DNA of 64,000 nt from Leuctra nigra (Eukaryota > Arthropoda > Insecta > Plecoptera > Leuctridae): contig OW203768.1 of the NCBI GenBank assembly GCA_934045905.1, positions 28,859,060 to 28,923,059 on the forward strand, written 5' to 3'. Positions 35,709-46,544 of the stretch are shown here, one piece after another (positions within the stretch are counted from its first letter, which is position 1; every line of letters starts with the position of its first letter). The position numbers and the translations under genes were made by a program. The notes under the pieces were generated by a model. The model had not been told where the DNA came from. It made no database searches and saw only the letters and a program-made list of their open reading frames with translations.

Positions 35709-35711
35709 TTG
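35669..35711. repeat. (ATTT)n microsatellite, 3' tail of the minus-strand LINE
   Basis: About ten ATTT units. In the LINE's orientation this is an AATA tail right after its 3' untranslated part. Confidence 0.75.
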
Positions 35712-35958
35712 TCAGTTATCACAGAGTATAATACTTGTATGAACATTGTCAATTTTATAAAGTGAAATAAACATAATATTATAATAAGAATAGTATTACA
35801 AAATACAACCATAAGTACATTTATAATTAAGTTACAAGAGTGATAGGAAGCAGAGCTGCATCAATTATTAAGAGTAGTGTACAAAAACGGTTGTTCCGTA
35901 CTTGTCCTGGAATCAAATAAAATCATAGTTAAAAACAAAGTGAGAAAACAGGTTAAAA

Positions 35959-37140
35959 TTAATAGGGAGTCCTTCTATTAGATAAGAACTCATCGATCGA
36001 GTAGAATGAGTTGTCTAGTAGAAAAGTTTTAACTTTCGACTTGAAGTGAGTGTCGTCCTTGATGTCTTTGATCTTCCCTGGGAGTGCATTGTACAGCCTC
36101 CTGCCATTCTGCAAAACGCCGACAGACGAAATTCTGAGTCGGCAGAATTCGTGCCGCAGTTCCGAGGCTTGTCTTGTGCGATGGGGAAGGAGCTCGCCGT
36201 CGGAGAAGAGATGCAGATTGTTCCTCGTGAAGACGCACATCGCCAGAATGTAAAGGGAGGGGAGCGGTAGGATGTTAAATACTTTGAATCTTGGCCGGCA
36301 CGATTGCCGCTGAGGGTGAAGCTGGATTTCCGAGTGTTGGTGGTAGGGCATACAGCGAATAATTCTTTTCTGGGCTTTGAAAACTCTGCTACTATCAGTA
36401 GATAACCCCCAGAAAATAATGCCATACGACAGGAGAGACTGCGCCTGAGCAAAGTAGACAGTCTTCAAGGTATTGAGGTTGCATTGACGGGACAGGGACT
36501 TAATTGCGAATCTGACTCTAGCAAGTTTACACACCAGACTACAAATGTGCACCTTCCAATTAAGATTATGATCGATCAGAACACCCAAGAATTTAGTATG
36601 TGTTACTGTGTTAAATGTTTCGAGGTTGACACTACCACGAGGGGAGAAAGCCATGACGTTTGTCTTCTCTTCGTTGAGCTTCAATTTGTTGGGGCAGAAC
36701 CAGTTGGCTAGGTCCTTGATGGTTGATGTTAACTCCTTGTCGAGATCAGTAGAATTAGACATCTCAACTATGGCGCTAGTGTCGTCCGCGTACTGGATAG
36801 TGCTACGGATAGGGCATATCGTAGTGATGCTTGGTGCTAGGTCATTGACCAGTATAGAAAACAGGAGTGGTCCCAGGATAGAACCCTGCGGTACCCCACA
36901 GGTCATAGTTTGCCAGCACGATATCCCAAATTCACCTAGCTTAACACGCTGATAACGGTTGGACAAGTATGATTCAAACCAAGCCCCAGTAACTCCCGAC
37001 ACGCCATAGTGCTTCATCTTTTGCAGGAGTAGTCCATGGTCCAAAGTATCGAACGCTTTAGACATATCGCAGAAGATAGCTCCAACTTTATTCTTCTTCT
37101 CCAGGGCAGCTGTTATCTTATTTACTAGTTGAAATATAGC
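35959..37140 (-). pseudogene. LINE ORF2, reverse transcriptase part after a nonsense codon
   Basis: The frame continues that of 37144-38673 without a shift; only a TAG at 37141-37143 separates them. Landmarks are CDMSKAFDT (motif A), GVPQGSILGPLLF (motif B) and QYADDTS (motif C, YADD), then the connection region (FLGVLIDHN, SLLSYGIIFWG). The C-terminus is complete, ending in NRRTPY. All catalytic Asp residues remain, so one base change may be the main lesion here. Confidence 0.85.
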
Positions 37141-38830
37141 CTATGACGTGCTGAATCCTGCTCTGAAGCCATGTTGGTCCTTGGATAGAGAACCGTGTTT
37201 GTCCAGATGATCAGATAGATGCCGATGCATGATCCTTTCGATTATTTTAGAGAATGATGTGAGTAGCGAAATCGGGCGATAGTTGGCTTTTAAGGTTTTG
37301 TCACCCTTCTTATGAATAGGTTTAACTACTGCCCTCTTCAACTTATCAGGAAATACACCAGTCTGGAATGAACAGTTTAGTATATGGGCTAGTGGAATTG
37401 ATAACCAGGGTCCACATTTACGAAGAAGAAACATAGGGACCTCGTCCCACCCTGCCGAGTGTTTAGGTTTGAAGCTTCTAAGGATATCAAGAACATGGGT
37501 TTCTGTGACCAAGGGGGGCCCAAGCACAGACACCGTCTCCGGTATTGCGCTTCTCAGTAGACGCATGCATTCTTCAGTTGAGTCAACAGAAAAGTCTATT
37601 GTATCCGCACCCACCGAAAGAAAATAATTATTAAGATGATTTGCCACTTCATTAGGTCTAGAGAGCACATTCTCGCCTTCCAGAAGAGTGATAGGCGTTG
37701 GTGGTCTCATATTACCATTTGTCAAAGTTTTGACTAGTTTCCAGGTCGCAGCGCTCTTGTTACCAGCATTGTCAATAATCTTGGAGTGGTAATTTCTCTT
37801 AGCGCTGGTTATTTCTGTCCTAAGCTCCTTCTTCAACTGTATGAGTAGAGATTTGTCTACAGTTCCCCATTTCACAAGATGACTCAACCTTCTCTTCCGT
37901 CCACAGGCTTCTTTAATTGCAGGCGTGACCCAACCCTTCGTTCTAGCTCCATGGTTCTTGCTCGACTTGAGCTTCTTGGGGAAGTGTTTCTCGAAGAGAA
38001 GAATGAAATTACGAAGAAATGAGTCGAATTTATTATCAACAGTTCCTTCTTGGAAGACATTCGTCCAGTCCGCAGTCCCCAAATCGGCAATGAAGTCTTG
38101 GATCGCTTCGTCATGGAAACGCCTCTTCATACTAGTCACTTGAGGAGGATTTTGAGCGATGTGCATTGTATCATTGACGATGGTGAAGGAAGCCAGTTGT
38201 CCCATGTGGTCGGATAGACAAGGATCAATGTTTTTGAGGAAGTCAACTGACTCAGAATTTGAAACAATAACATCCAGGGTAGACTGGTAACTACCATGGA
38301 CCCTTGTCGCACCAAAATCTAAAATTCGGCAGTCATAGGCCTCAAGAACGTTCTCAATCAAATACCTCATCTCTGGCCGTTGAAGATTAAAGTTCCAGTC
38401 CCCACATAGCAGTAGACGCTTTCCTGGGCTGCAGGCTTTGTCCAAGGCACTGTCCAACATAGCGAGGAAACAGTTTACATTCCCGGAGTCCGGTGGTCGG
38501 TAAATCGCAATAATGAGAACAGGTGTTTCATCTAAAATTTTGATAGCGCAGGCTTCAAAGACACCTTTAACACACACAATGTCATATACCTCAAAAGAGA
38601 GATGAGCTTCACTCCGCACGTAAATGCCAACCCCTCCTCCTCTCTTCACATCTCTTGAGTAGTGGGAAGCCAAAATAAAATCATTGATAACAATAGAATC
38701 TTCTTGACCGCGGCCTAGCCAAACAAACAGAGAATGTCAACCTTAGTAGTCAAAGAGTCAACAAATAATTCCAACTCTTCAGTTTTGTTTTCCAGACTGC
38801 GAATATTTAAGTGGAAAAGATTAATTACGT
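37141..38830 (-). pseudogene. LINE ORF2, endonuclease and first half of RT
   Basis: The main frame 38673-37141 holds most of an EEP endonuclease (GGGVGIYVR, IYRPPDSG, LLCGDWNFN, STLDVIVSN, LSDHMGQ), a linker, and the RT entry NYRPISLLTS, stopping at HGFRAGFSTS. The codon at 38673 is TTG, not a start. Translation of 38830-38710 in a neighbouring frame gives the missing N-terminus (LFHLNIRSLENK, KVDILCL), then resumes in the main frame with WLGRGQEDS. A small deletion near 38715 therefore removed the expected SET motif and shifted the frame. Confidence 0.8.
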
Positions 38831-39723
38831 TACTGAGGAAGGCTTCGCACGCTGTTGAAAAATTTTTTTGATAGCGACGTCCGCAGGCCAGAACTCAGGA
38901 TCACTGAGCGTTTTGAGCAGCGTCGAACACAGTCCTACTTTAAAGGAGCTGTAGTCTCCCCTGGCGTTTAGCTTTTCACATGTTATGGATTCTGAAACAG
39001 ACGTGTCACACTTCAAATCCGTCAATTTGCTTTTAATATACGATAAGATGTCGTCATTCTTGACGTTCTTGTCCAGTCGCCACACATGAAGAAAATTCAT
39101 TCTCAGCGCCACCGTAAGACTGTTTGATCCCTCCGAAGACGAAGCTGTACCCAATGTGAATGGTTGCCGACGTCTTCTCTTGGTCCTGACTTCTTTGAAT
39201 TCATCATCCACTTCCGCAACCGGAACATCAATTGGGTCAAACAAGGATGTTATTGTTGATGTTGGTGAGGTAGTAGCTTGACCCCGATCAGCTGTTTCCT
39301 TATCAGTTCTCATTCCACAGGCCGCCTCATACTTGTTGACCCGGTCTGCGACTTTAGGAGAGAGTGGTAGGGGTGGTAGGGATGGAAGGGGTGGAAGGGG
39401 TAGATGGTAGCCTCCCCCCTTACTCCCCTCGGGTGACTTGGTAGACACTACCGCCTTGCTAGCTCGTGCTGCCACTGCCTGCCTGTAGCTGTTTGACGTA
39501 CTATTAAGGTAAACAGCGGGCAACGCCCCCTTCAAACTTTCAACATTGAATTTTGTAGTTAAATAGTCAATCTTATCCTTCAATAGACCATTAATTACGC
39601 CTTGTGCGTCCAGTCTCTTGTCCTTCTCATCAATTATTGCTTTAAGAAGCACAGAAGTAATAAGATCATCATCACCAACCTGGTCAGGAGATTGCTTCTT
39701 CTCGGCGATTACTAGGCCCACGG
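38825..39723 (-). pseudogene. LINE ORF1, C-terminal part
   Basis: This is about 300 codons. From the foldback junction come VGLVIAEKK, a probable coiled-coil stretch (AIIDEKDKRLDAQG, LLKDKIDYLTTKFN), a Pro-rich low-complexity part and KRRRRQ. The end (LRMNFLHVWRLDKNV, DILSYIKSKLTDL, FKVGL, FWPADVAIKKI) resembles the RNA-binding C-terminal region of LINE ORF1 proteins. Codons upstream of 39724 (SRHYSSRHYSAS) belong to the inserted foldback element. ORF1 is thought to coat LINE RNA. Confidence 0.65.
39715..39723. repeat. 9-bp target duplication, left (GGCCCACGG)
   Basis: Identical to 41763-41771; it flanks the foldback element exactly. Confidence 0.92.
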
Positions 39724-40514
39724 GGGAAGCTGAATAATGTCGACTGGAATAATGTCGACTCACTCGTGTAACAGGGTCTTTTCATGAAGTGGAATAATGT
39801 CGACTAAAAGTCGACGTTATTCCAATAAAAGTACTTTAAAATATTATCAACTGGAATTAAGTCGACTTTGAGTCGACCTTATTCCAGTGGAAAAGCGTCG
39901 ACTAAAAGTCGACATACTTCCAGATTTGGCACTTAAAATAAATTTTGATGAAGTGGAAGAAAGTCGACTCAAAAGTCGCTCTTATTCCAGTATCGTGAAA
40001 ACACAGTCCTCGATTGGAAGAACGTCGACTCTCAGTCGACATTATTCCACTGGAATAATCTCGACTACAAGTCGACGTTCTTCCATTGGAATAATGTCGA
40101 CTCCACTGACGTCACTGACGTATTCCACTGACGTCACACCTTAATATGGCGCCATTTTTAAACGTGTTTACGGTTCCCACAATTTAGTCTGAGTTTATTC
40201 TAACGCTGGACTTGTTTCAATGCAAAGCAACATTTCATTTCAGGACTCGACTATTTTCACCGGTTGGTGGAAATAGCGTCAGAGGCTATTTTCACCGTGT
40301 GCACTCTTTTAAATATATTGTGTTTATTAAGAAGTTTATTTGTTTAAATACATTTCGATTTTAAATATATTGTGTATTATTGATTATTCCCGAGTTTATT
40401 ACCTATTTATATTGTATGCGCCAGAGGCTATTTTCTTATTCTCACATTTTTATGTGTCAAAAAGTGTCAAAAAGTGTGGGATGAAAAATGGTAAAATAAT
40501 AGAAAATGGTAGCA

Positions 40515-40745
40515 AATTTTGCCCAAACAAAATTTGAACTTGATCTGACCATTTTAGTTTATCTTCCAATTAGAGGAGGATTTTTTTTATTCTAATTTTA
40601 ACCAATGAACGGAATTTTAAAAAGAAACTGGGGTCTGCAAACAGAAAAGGTGGTCCGAACACGTGTGCACAATTTATCTCGATTTGTGAAACGGTGTAAC
40701 TTGCATTGCTCCGGGTATAGCAAACAAAGCAAAAAGAAACATAAA
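40515..40745 (+). repeat. Family E fragment inside the foldback element
   Basis: It carries the distal modules 'ctggggtctgcaaacagaaa' and 'gtgaaacggtgtaacttgca', then 'attgctccgggtatagcaaa'. Both ends are missing. Confidence 0.6.
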
Positions 40746-40916
40746 ATTACAAATAAAAATTCTCAAGTTTCAATGAAAAACAAAAACAAATACTTTTATG
40801 TTGATTGAGTGGAACATATTTCAATTCAATAAGGATGGTGTTGCAATTAATAGATTAATTAGATAAATGATTAATTGCCGTCTATTGACATGCAAATATA
40901 AACGTCCGTCTAAACA

Positions 40917-41095
40917 GGCAAACCGTCTATACAGGCAAATGCTGGGAGGTAACCTACTAATAGGCTACGACCGTCTCCTTCCCACCATCCATCCTTACCT
41001 ACTCTTCACCATCATCTCCCAATCATCATCATAATCATTCATCCGTCGCCATTAGCCTCTCTGCAGAACAGTGCGATGTCAAGGGAATTCAAGTG
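40917..41095 (+). repeat. SINE-body fragment inside the foldback element
   Basis: It matches 58731-58881 closely ('ggcaaatgctgggaggtaac', 'ctactaataggctacgaccg', 'cgtcgccattagcctc', 'gcagaacagtgcgatg') but lacks the tRNA-like head. Confidence 0.7.
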
Positions 41096-41762
41096 ATACC
41101 ACGTGACTAAGCATGTAAATCACGAAATTTGCCTAACTATTGCTCATAAAAGGAAGAAAATGTATTTCTCTCATTATATAAGTGATTCTATATCCCACTT
41201 GACCTTTTTTACCTCCAATATTTCCGTCCCGATTTTTTTTTTACATGAAATATTGCTTTGCATTGAAACAAGTCCAGCGTTAGAATAAGCTCAAACTTTA
41301 AATTGTGGGAACCGTAAACACGTTTAAAAATGGCGCCATATTAAGGTGTGACGTCAGTGGAATACGTCAGTGACGTCAGTGGAGTCGACATTATTCCAAT
41401 GGAAGAACGTCGACTTGTAGTCGAGATTATTCCAGTGGAATAATGTCGACTGAGAGTCGACGTTCTTCCAATCGAGGACTGTGTTTTCACGATACTGGAA
41501 TAAGAGCGACTTTTGAGTCGACTTTCTTCCACTTCATCAAAATTTATTTTAAGTGCCAAATCTGGAAGTATGTCGACTTTTAGTCGACGCTTTTCCACTG
41601 GAATAAGGTCGACTCAAAGTCGACGTAATTCCAGTTGATAGTATTATAAAGACCTTTTATTGGAATAACGTCGACTTTTAGTCGACATCATTCCACTTCA
41701 TAAAAAGACCCTGTTACACGAGTGAGTCGACATTATTCCAGTCGACATTATTCAGGCGTCCC

Positions 41763-41771
41763 GGCCCACGG
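41763..41771. repeat. 9-bp target duplication, right (GGCCCACGG)
   Basis: Identical to 39715-39723. Confidence 0.92.
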
Positions 41772-41942
41772 AGTCGCACAACTCTATTAGAGCAACTATT
41801 GCACAATTTAACCTTTCAGACAGCTCTTCCTTCTTTCCCTCCTTGCTGAGGCCTGCCTTTTCAAGTACTTTCTGAAGATCTTTCACTTTGAAATCGTCGA
41901 TTTTTTGGAGCAGTTTTTCCCGTGACTGGTCTCGTCGGCCAT
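41772..41942 (-). pseudogene. LINE ORF1, N-terminal part with SAP-like motif
   Basis: Translation reads SREKLLQKIDDF, KVKDLQKVLEKAGL, SKEGKKEELSERL and ends at the foldback junction in CDSVG. The spacing of hydrophobic residues, the KAGL turn and the KKEELSERL helix fit a SAP DNA-binding motif. The well-placed ATG at 41942-41940 (aagATGGcc) is one frame off, so an indel occurred just downstream. When the foldback and one duplication copy are ignored, this frame runs directly into the 39714-38825 frame at GTG GGC C|TA, proving they were one ORF. Confidence 0.7.
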
Positions 41943-41977
41943 CTTGGTTGGCATCAATACATACATTTCATACATGC

Positions 41978-41996
41978 CCGGGGGGGGGGGGGGGGC
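41978..41996. repeat. Poly-G tract
   Basis: A run of about 16 G's just upstream of the ORF1 start region. Confidence 0.6.
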
Positions 41997-43309
41997 TGAT
42001 TGCGAAAAAAAATTGGAGGGTGTTTGTCCCCCAAAAAACTGCCGTGCAGCGATTTTTGAAAACTATCATTGATTATAGTTTAAAATCATTGTAGAGCATG
42101 TAGAGTCTGTCAGATCTGCAATCTAAATGAGGTAGAATGACAAGATTTACAGTTCACTAGAGGTGTCAAAGTAGGGGGAAAAGTAGGGTTTATTAATTGT
42201 TTTAGAGAATATGAAATACCGTGAGGGTATTCGCATCATATTCATAGAAATTCACTACCAATATGAGCTATAATTTGAGATTTTAGAAGTAATCTACATC
42301 TGTTAAGATATTGCTTTATAATTTAAGGACACATTACTTATTTGTGATTTAATAGAAGTACAGAAGAAATTGCCTGTGTAAATAGAATATGTTCCCACTG
42401 GCACTGGCTCCACCCCGGGGGTAACTCGCCACCCTCAGAAGCAGGATTTAACCCTGCTGGCATGTGATTTAAATACATGATATTTATCTACTACACGTTT
42501 TACTTTTGTCGGCTTGCGTTTCACGTCGGAATAAACCTTGTTTATGTTTATTATATTACACAAATATTACCTATACGTTTCACTTTTCGTTTCCAGCATT
42601 AGATATTCTAAATATCCTCACTGAAAATTCACAAAACCGAGTAAAAAGTTTCTGTATGCAAACTTTTTCCTAACTTTCACTTTGCTTTTAGTTTGAGCTT
42701 TTAGTTTGAGCTTTAAAGTGCTGTGAAATAAAATCGCTGCGAGTTATGGCAACTGATTTCCAATAAACGATGCTGATGAAGACCTTAGACCATGTATGAC
42801 GTAGACACTGCTATGTAATGTTCACATATTCAACATGGCGGCCTCCGTCGTGTTTACAGTAATTGCATTTTAGAGTTGGCTGAACTTGTTGGTAAACATT
42901 AGATTATAACTTTTTAACCATTCAAAATATGAAAAACCAGTAAAATAATTAGCTTAGCTAATATTCTATCTTTGCACTAAAACACTGATTTATGCTCAAA
43001 CTCGGGTCAAAGCTGGACAAATAGGGACGATTCAGGTTTGGAACAGTTTGGGCAAAAATATTCTCTTAAAACTGGCATAAAATCATTTTTGCAGCGTGAT
43101 GAAAACAGTCTAAAAGTTAAGAATTTATAAAAATTAATATACCAAAAGTCGACATTATTCTATTAATGTAAGCAAACTTAAGAACTTTGATTCTACTTTG
43201 AGCTTCCGAAATAAAGTAGTGACGAGTTTGACGAGCAAGGACAAATATATTGGACCAATTATCGGTTATTTATTTATTTAGCGTATCACATTGATATAAA
43301 ACTAACTAG
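41997..43309. other. Intergenic; solo foldback-like word
   Basis: There is no gene. 'aaaagtcgacattattctat' at about 43145-43164 matches one half of the foldback palindromes, perhaps a remnant of another copy. Confidence 0.35.
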
Positions 43310-44112
43310 GAAAACGCTCAATGTAACGCGTTGGTGAGCGAGCACAGGGACGTGCAAATTCTCGAACCGGAAATGCGTACACAACGCACAGAAAACATAT
43401 ACATCCATATTGAATTGAAATATGATCACTCAATCAACACAACATAATGCTTTTCATTGAAACTTGAAAATAGCATCTATGCACCCTGGTAAATATAGCA
43501 AATCAGATTCAATTCAAGTGGCACTGGAAAACATTCATTTCGATACTTCATATCTGACAGATTTGAAAAATGTCAATAAGTTTATATTTTCTTAACTAAT
43601 TGGGATGAAATTTTGTAAAATAAGAGACAATGTTGGTCTTAATGATCATGCAAAATATGAGTTTGATCAGAATTATCGAAGACCGTTTTCATTTTTCAGC
43701 CTATCAGGAGATATTTATTTAAATTTTAACCAATGAATGGATTTCAAAAAAATTAGGGTCTGTAAACAGAGAAGGTTGGTTTTACATGTGTGCAAAATTT
43801 CAGCTCGATCGAAGAAAAACTGACCTGTATAGGCAAAATATGAGTTTGATCAGTTTCATCGAAGACCATTGTCATTTTTCAACCTACCATCAGGAGATGT
43901 TTATTTAAATTTTAGCCAATGAATGAATTTCAAAAAATTTTGGGGTCTGCAAACAGAAAAGGTTGTCCCCACATGTGTGCAAAATTTCAGCTCGATCGAA
44001 GAAAAACTCTGATCTTTATATCGTCAGGTAACAGAAAAAAAAATAAAAAAATAAAAAAAACAGAGGTCTGTGCCAAAAGAGCCAAAAGGAGACGCTCGCT
44101 TCGCTCGCTCAA
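43310..44112 (+). repeat. Family E repeat unit (first of tandem pair)
   Basis: It starts ACTAGGAAAACGCTCAATGT and ends CGCTCGCTTCGCTCGCTCAA. The module 'tcaggagatatttatttaaa' to 'tttcagctcgatcgaagaaa' is present twice in a row. Confidence 0.7.
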
Positions 44113-45035
44113 TAAACTAGGAAAACGCTCTGATTAACGCGTTGATGAGCGAGCACGGATACGCGCAACACCTCGAACCGAAATTATGTCTATCGAAAAT
44201 GTCATTCAAAGCCAATAATTCTAGAACTTCGTCAAAGACTAGTATAAAAATCTCCCCAAAATCCTTAAATTTTGGCCCCAATAACCATGCAAAGTTTTAA
44301 GTTGATCGATTGAACCTTTATGATTGAACGGTTCCTTGTTAATTTTTTAAAATCACAGGATCTCCTTCAAAAAATATACCTGGGACCACTTATATGATAT
44401 TAGTGTGTGAAGCACACAATATCAGATCGAACTTTATTAGTTTACTAGTTTTATATGCGTTTGAAAGTTTCTGCACTAACTTTGGAACTGAAGATTCGAA
44501 GTTGCGTGATCACATATTTTCGAGAAATTGGACAGCAAAGACGCAAAATGCCCGTTAAATGGCAATAACGTTTGGATTTAAACACAGATTAGTCTGAAAA
44601 TTGTCAAAAATACAGATAATGTTGGTCCCAATTACCATGCAAAGTTTTAAGTCGATCGGTCAAACGGTTCTAGTTTAAATTTCAAAAATCACGGGGAATA
44701 TGATTTTAAATTTTAACCAAGGGGAGGATTTGGCTGAAACTTTGTAAGACTGGGGACAATGTTGGTCGTAATGACTTGTCAAAATTTCAAATTGATTGGA
44801 ACAACCAATCGAAAGATTTAAAAAAAAAATTGAACCAATAACAGGATCCCTTTCAAAAACGATCCCAGAGACCGCATAGATTACGTTAGTATATGTGTGC
44901 AAAATTTCAGATCGATTGGTTGTGCGGTTTGACCTGGGCAGTGAACACAAAAAAACCAAAAAAAAAAACACACACACACACACACAGAGAAAGTGCCATA
45001 AGAGTACTGTGGTGACGCTCGCTACGCTCGCTCAA
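44113..45035 (+). repeat. Family E repeat unit (second of tandem pair)
   Basis: It begins immediately after the previous unit with ACTAGGAAAACGCTCTGATT and ends near GACGCTCGCTACGCTCGCTC. It includes a CA microsatellite at 44969-44984. Confidence 0.7.
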
Positions 45036-45519
45036 CAAGAAAACGTTTAACAAGAAATACAGAACTTAAATATAATTAAGAGATGCGCATTTGGGTTATG
45101 ACCTGCAGCAGTCTATCGTATGAGATAAGTCCTAGGATGTTACTCCGGCACAATTAGCAAGAACTAGGGCACACACCACACATTACCTGCACATAGAGAA
45201 TAAAAAGGAATGCTTGTAAGCCAAGCCAGGTGAGATTCGCATGATCAGTGGAATGTAGGGCATCTCGGGACACTTAACAGGAGGCTAAGAGAATTTCAGC
45301 TACGATCCTCTGATTTGACAGGTTATGGAGCAGATGGAGGACTGTAAATAAGTCATTTGACTTTGACATGGTTTGGATGATTAAATCTAATATTTAACCA
45401 AACATTAGAACTGTATTGTACAAGGAAAGAGAAGGGGGGGGGGGGGGGGGAGACTTCGCTAGACGACGAAACCCCTTATTGTTATAGAATCATCCCAATA
45501 TAATCTGCAATTCAATAAG
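45036..45519. other. Intergenic; poly-G tract
   Basis: No gene. A run of about 17 G's lies at 45434-45451. Confidence 0.4.
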
Positions 45520-45612
45520 GCCCGGTCTTTCAATGTCTTGCTAACTTTTAAACAGTCAATAGGACTATATTGCCATGGCAACAACCAATGACATTCCTAG
45601 AATGACCGATTA
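45520..45612. repeat. Roughly 95-bp dispersed repeat, copy 1
   Basis: It is similar to 47915-48010, sharing 'tgccatggcaacaaccaatg' and 'acattcct'. It contains ATTGCCATGGCAAC at 45569-45582, an RFX-like palindrome. Confidence 0.55.
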
Positions 45613-45647
45613 AAACTTAAAATAATTCAATCATCCTCGGTACGAGT

Positions 45648-46059
45648 GAATAGACAACATCATAGACCCTATCTTCAAAATCGGTAAGTTGCTAACGCAG
45701 CTTATATTGGAACACAGCCGCTGCACTGTGAACTGCCTCGATAGCTCAGCTGGTAGAGCATCTGACTGGATATCGGAAGGTCGTGGGTTCGAGTCCCACT
45801 CGAGGAAATCTTTTCACATTGCAGTTGGTATTTATTAACATTCACCTAACTGAGGGATTCAGTAAAAATCATATTTCATAAATTATCTAGTTATAGCTCT
45901 GATTTTCAAAAATTTTCATATGCAGTACCGTGATCCAAGTATCTATTATGGTTATGATCCATTGTTGAAAAACCATAATAGATATTTGGATCACGGTACT
46001 GCATATGAAATTTTTTGAAAAGCAGAGCTAACTAGATAATTTATGATGTTGTCTATTCG
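45648..46059. repeat. Foldback interrupted by a tRNA-bearing insertion
   Basis: The right arm (about 45974-46059), read in complement, matches 45648-45664 ('gaatagacaacatcata') and then continues at 45879 ('aaattatctagtta', 'gcagtaccgtgatcc'). The roughly 211-214 bp between 45665 and 45878 are absent from the right arm and contain the tRNA-like gene. ATA at both edges could be a short duplication. Confidence 0.7.
45735..45807 (+). tRNA. tRNA-like gene, anticodon GGA in a type I body (possible pseudogene)
   Basis: The 73-nt cloverleaf reads: acceptor GCCTCGA/TCGAGGA (first pair G-A mismatched), D arm GCTC-AGCTGGTA-GAGC, anticodon stem TCTGA/TCGGA with loop CTGGATA, variable AGGTC, T arm GTGGG-TTCGAGT-CCCAC, discriminator A. 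A and B boxes are good, and TTTT follows at 45811-45814 as a Pol III terminator. GGA would mean Ser, but tRNA-Ser has a long variable arm, and this one has five bases. The body resembles tRNA-Tyr or another type I tRNA. It may be a mutated copy or a SINE-like derivative. Confidence 0.7.
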
Positions 46060-46544
46060 AAACGTTCGATCTCACACGACCCTTTCAAACTTGTAATCCA
46101 AGTAGCCGTTCCAGAGCCTTGTTGAAAGCACGCAGCAACGAATTCAATCTGTCTTTTCAATTGTTTTCTTAGTTCACGCTAAAGTCTTTGGAACGGCGAT
46201 TCGCAACTCGGCAAACTTGGGAAGTTTTGGACCAGCCGTGTGAATCGGCCTTACTACTTTCTGAATTAGAGAATATTTTTGAGTACATAAGAAGTGAAAT
46301 GTTGTCAGTATAAGGCTTATATTTGTAACAATCCTTGCGGAGTGCTCCACATGTCTGTTCGTAATCGCGTCCCGAGCAATGGGAGTGTTCGGTAATCCCT
46401 TCACTCGGCTCCCCCGGGACCCGCCGCTGTCACCAAGTGATGCACTACACGTCACGTGGCTGTAGCTTACAGCTCGTGGCTGTCGGACAAATCATGGGGC
46501 TTCTGTCAATGAAATGTCATTATGCCAGCGTCTTATTTTACACT
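46060..46544. other. Intergenic; unassigned 93-codon minus-strand frame
   Basis: A minus-strand frame at 46455-46174 has no recognisable domain. The block is moderately GC-rich. Confidence 0.3.

Larger units (their letters stand above)
39724..41762. mobile_element. 2039-bp foldback element with arrays of GTCGAC palindromes
   Basis: Arms of about 515 bp (39724-40239 and 41247-41762) are near-identical inverted copies. The tips are GGGA(A/C)G and CTGAATAATGTCGACT. Each outer arm is a chain of about six small palindromes of the form TGGAATAATGTCGACT, 2-4 bases, then the complement, separated by spacers. A 9-bp duplication flanks the element, a size seen with Mutator-like and Drosophila FB elements. 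The middle has no transposase. It holds a family E fragment (40515-40745) and a SINE-body fragment (about 40917-41095). The identical 85-codon frames in each arm are products of the repeats, not genes. Confidence 0.9.
35669..41990 (-). mobile_element. Minus-strand LINE (CR1/Jockey type) split by a foldback element
   Basis: From 5' to 3' on the minus strand it has an ORF1 with a SAP-like motif (interrupted at 39724-41762), ORF2 with endonuclease and RT, an untranslated part, and a (AATA)n tail (35669-35711). ORF2 carries one nonsense codon and a frameshift near its start. The 5' limit is uncertain and lies near a G-run at 41978-41996. Confidence 0.8.

Noticed and set aside
36015..36952. Several ORFs of 67-145 codons on both strands
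   Set aside because: They are shadows of the LINE reverse transcriptase frame, which alone has conserved motifs.
39730..40100. Regular palindromic repeats resembling a CRISPR array
   Set aside because: Spacing is uneven, the units are inside transposon arms with a target duplication, and the DNA is eukaryotic.
39887..41598. Two identical 85-codon ORFs in opposite orientation
   Set aside because: They are translations of the foldback arms' GTCGAC palindromes, repetitive and without a plausible protein.
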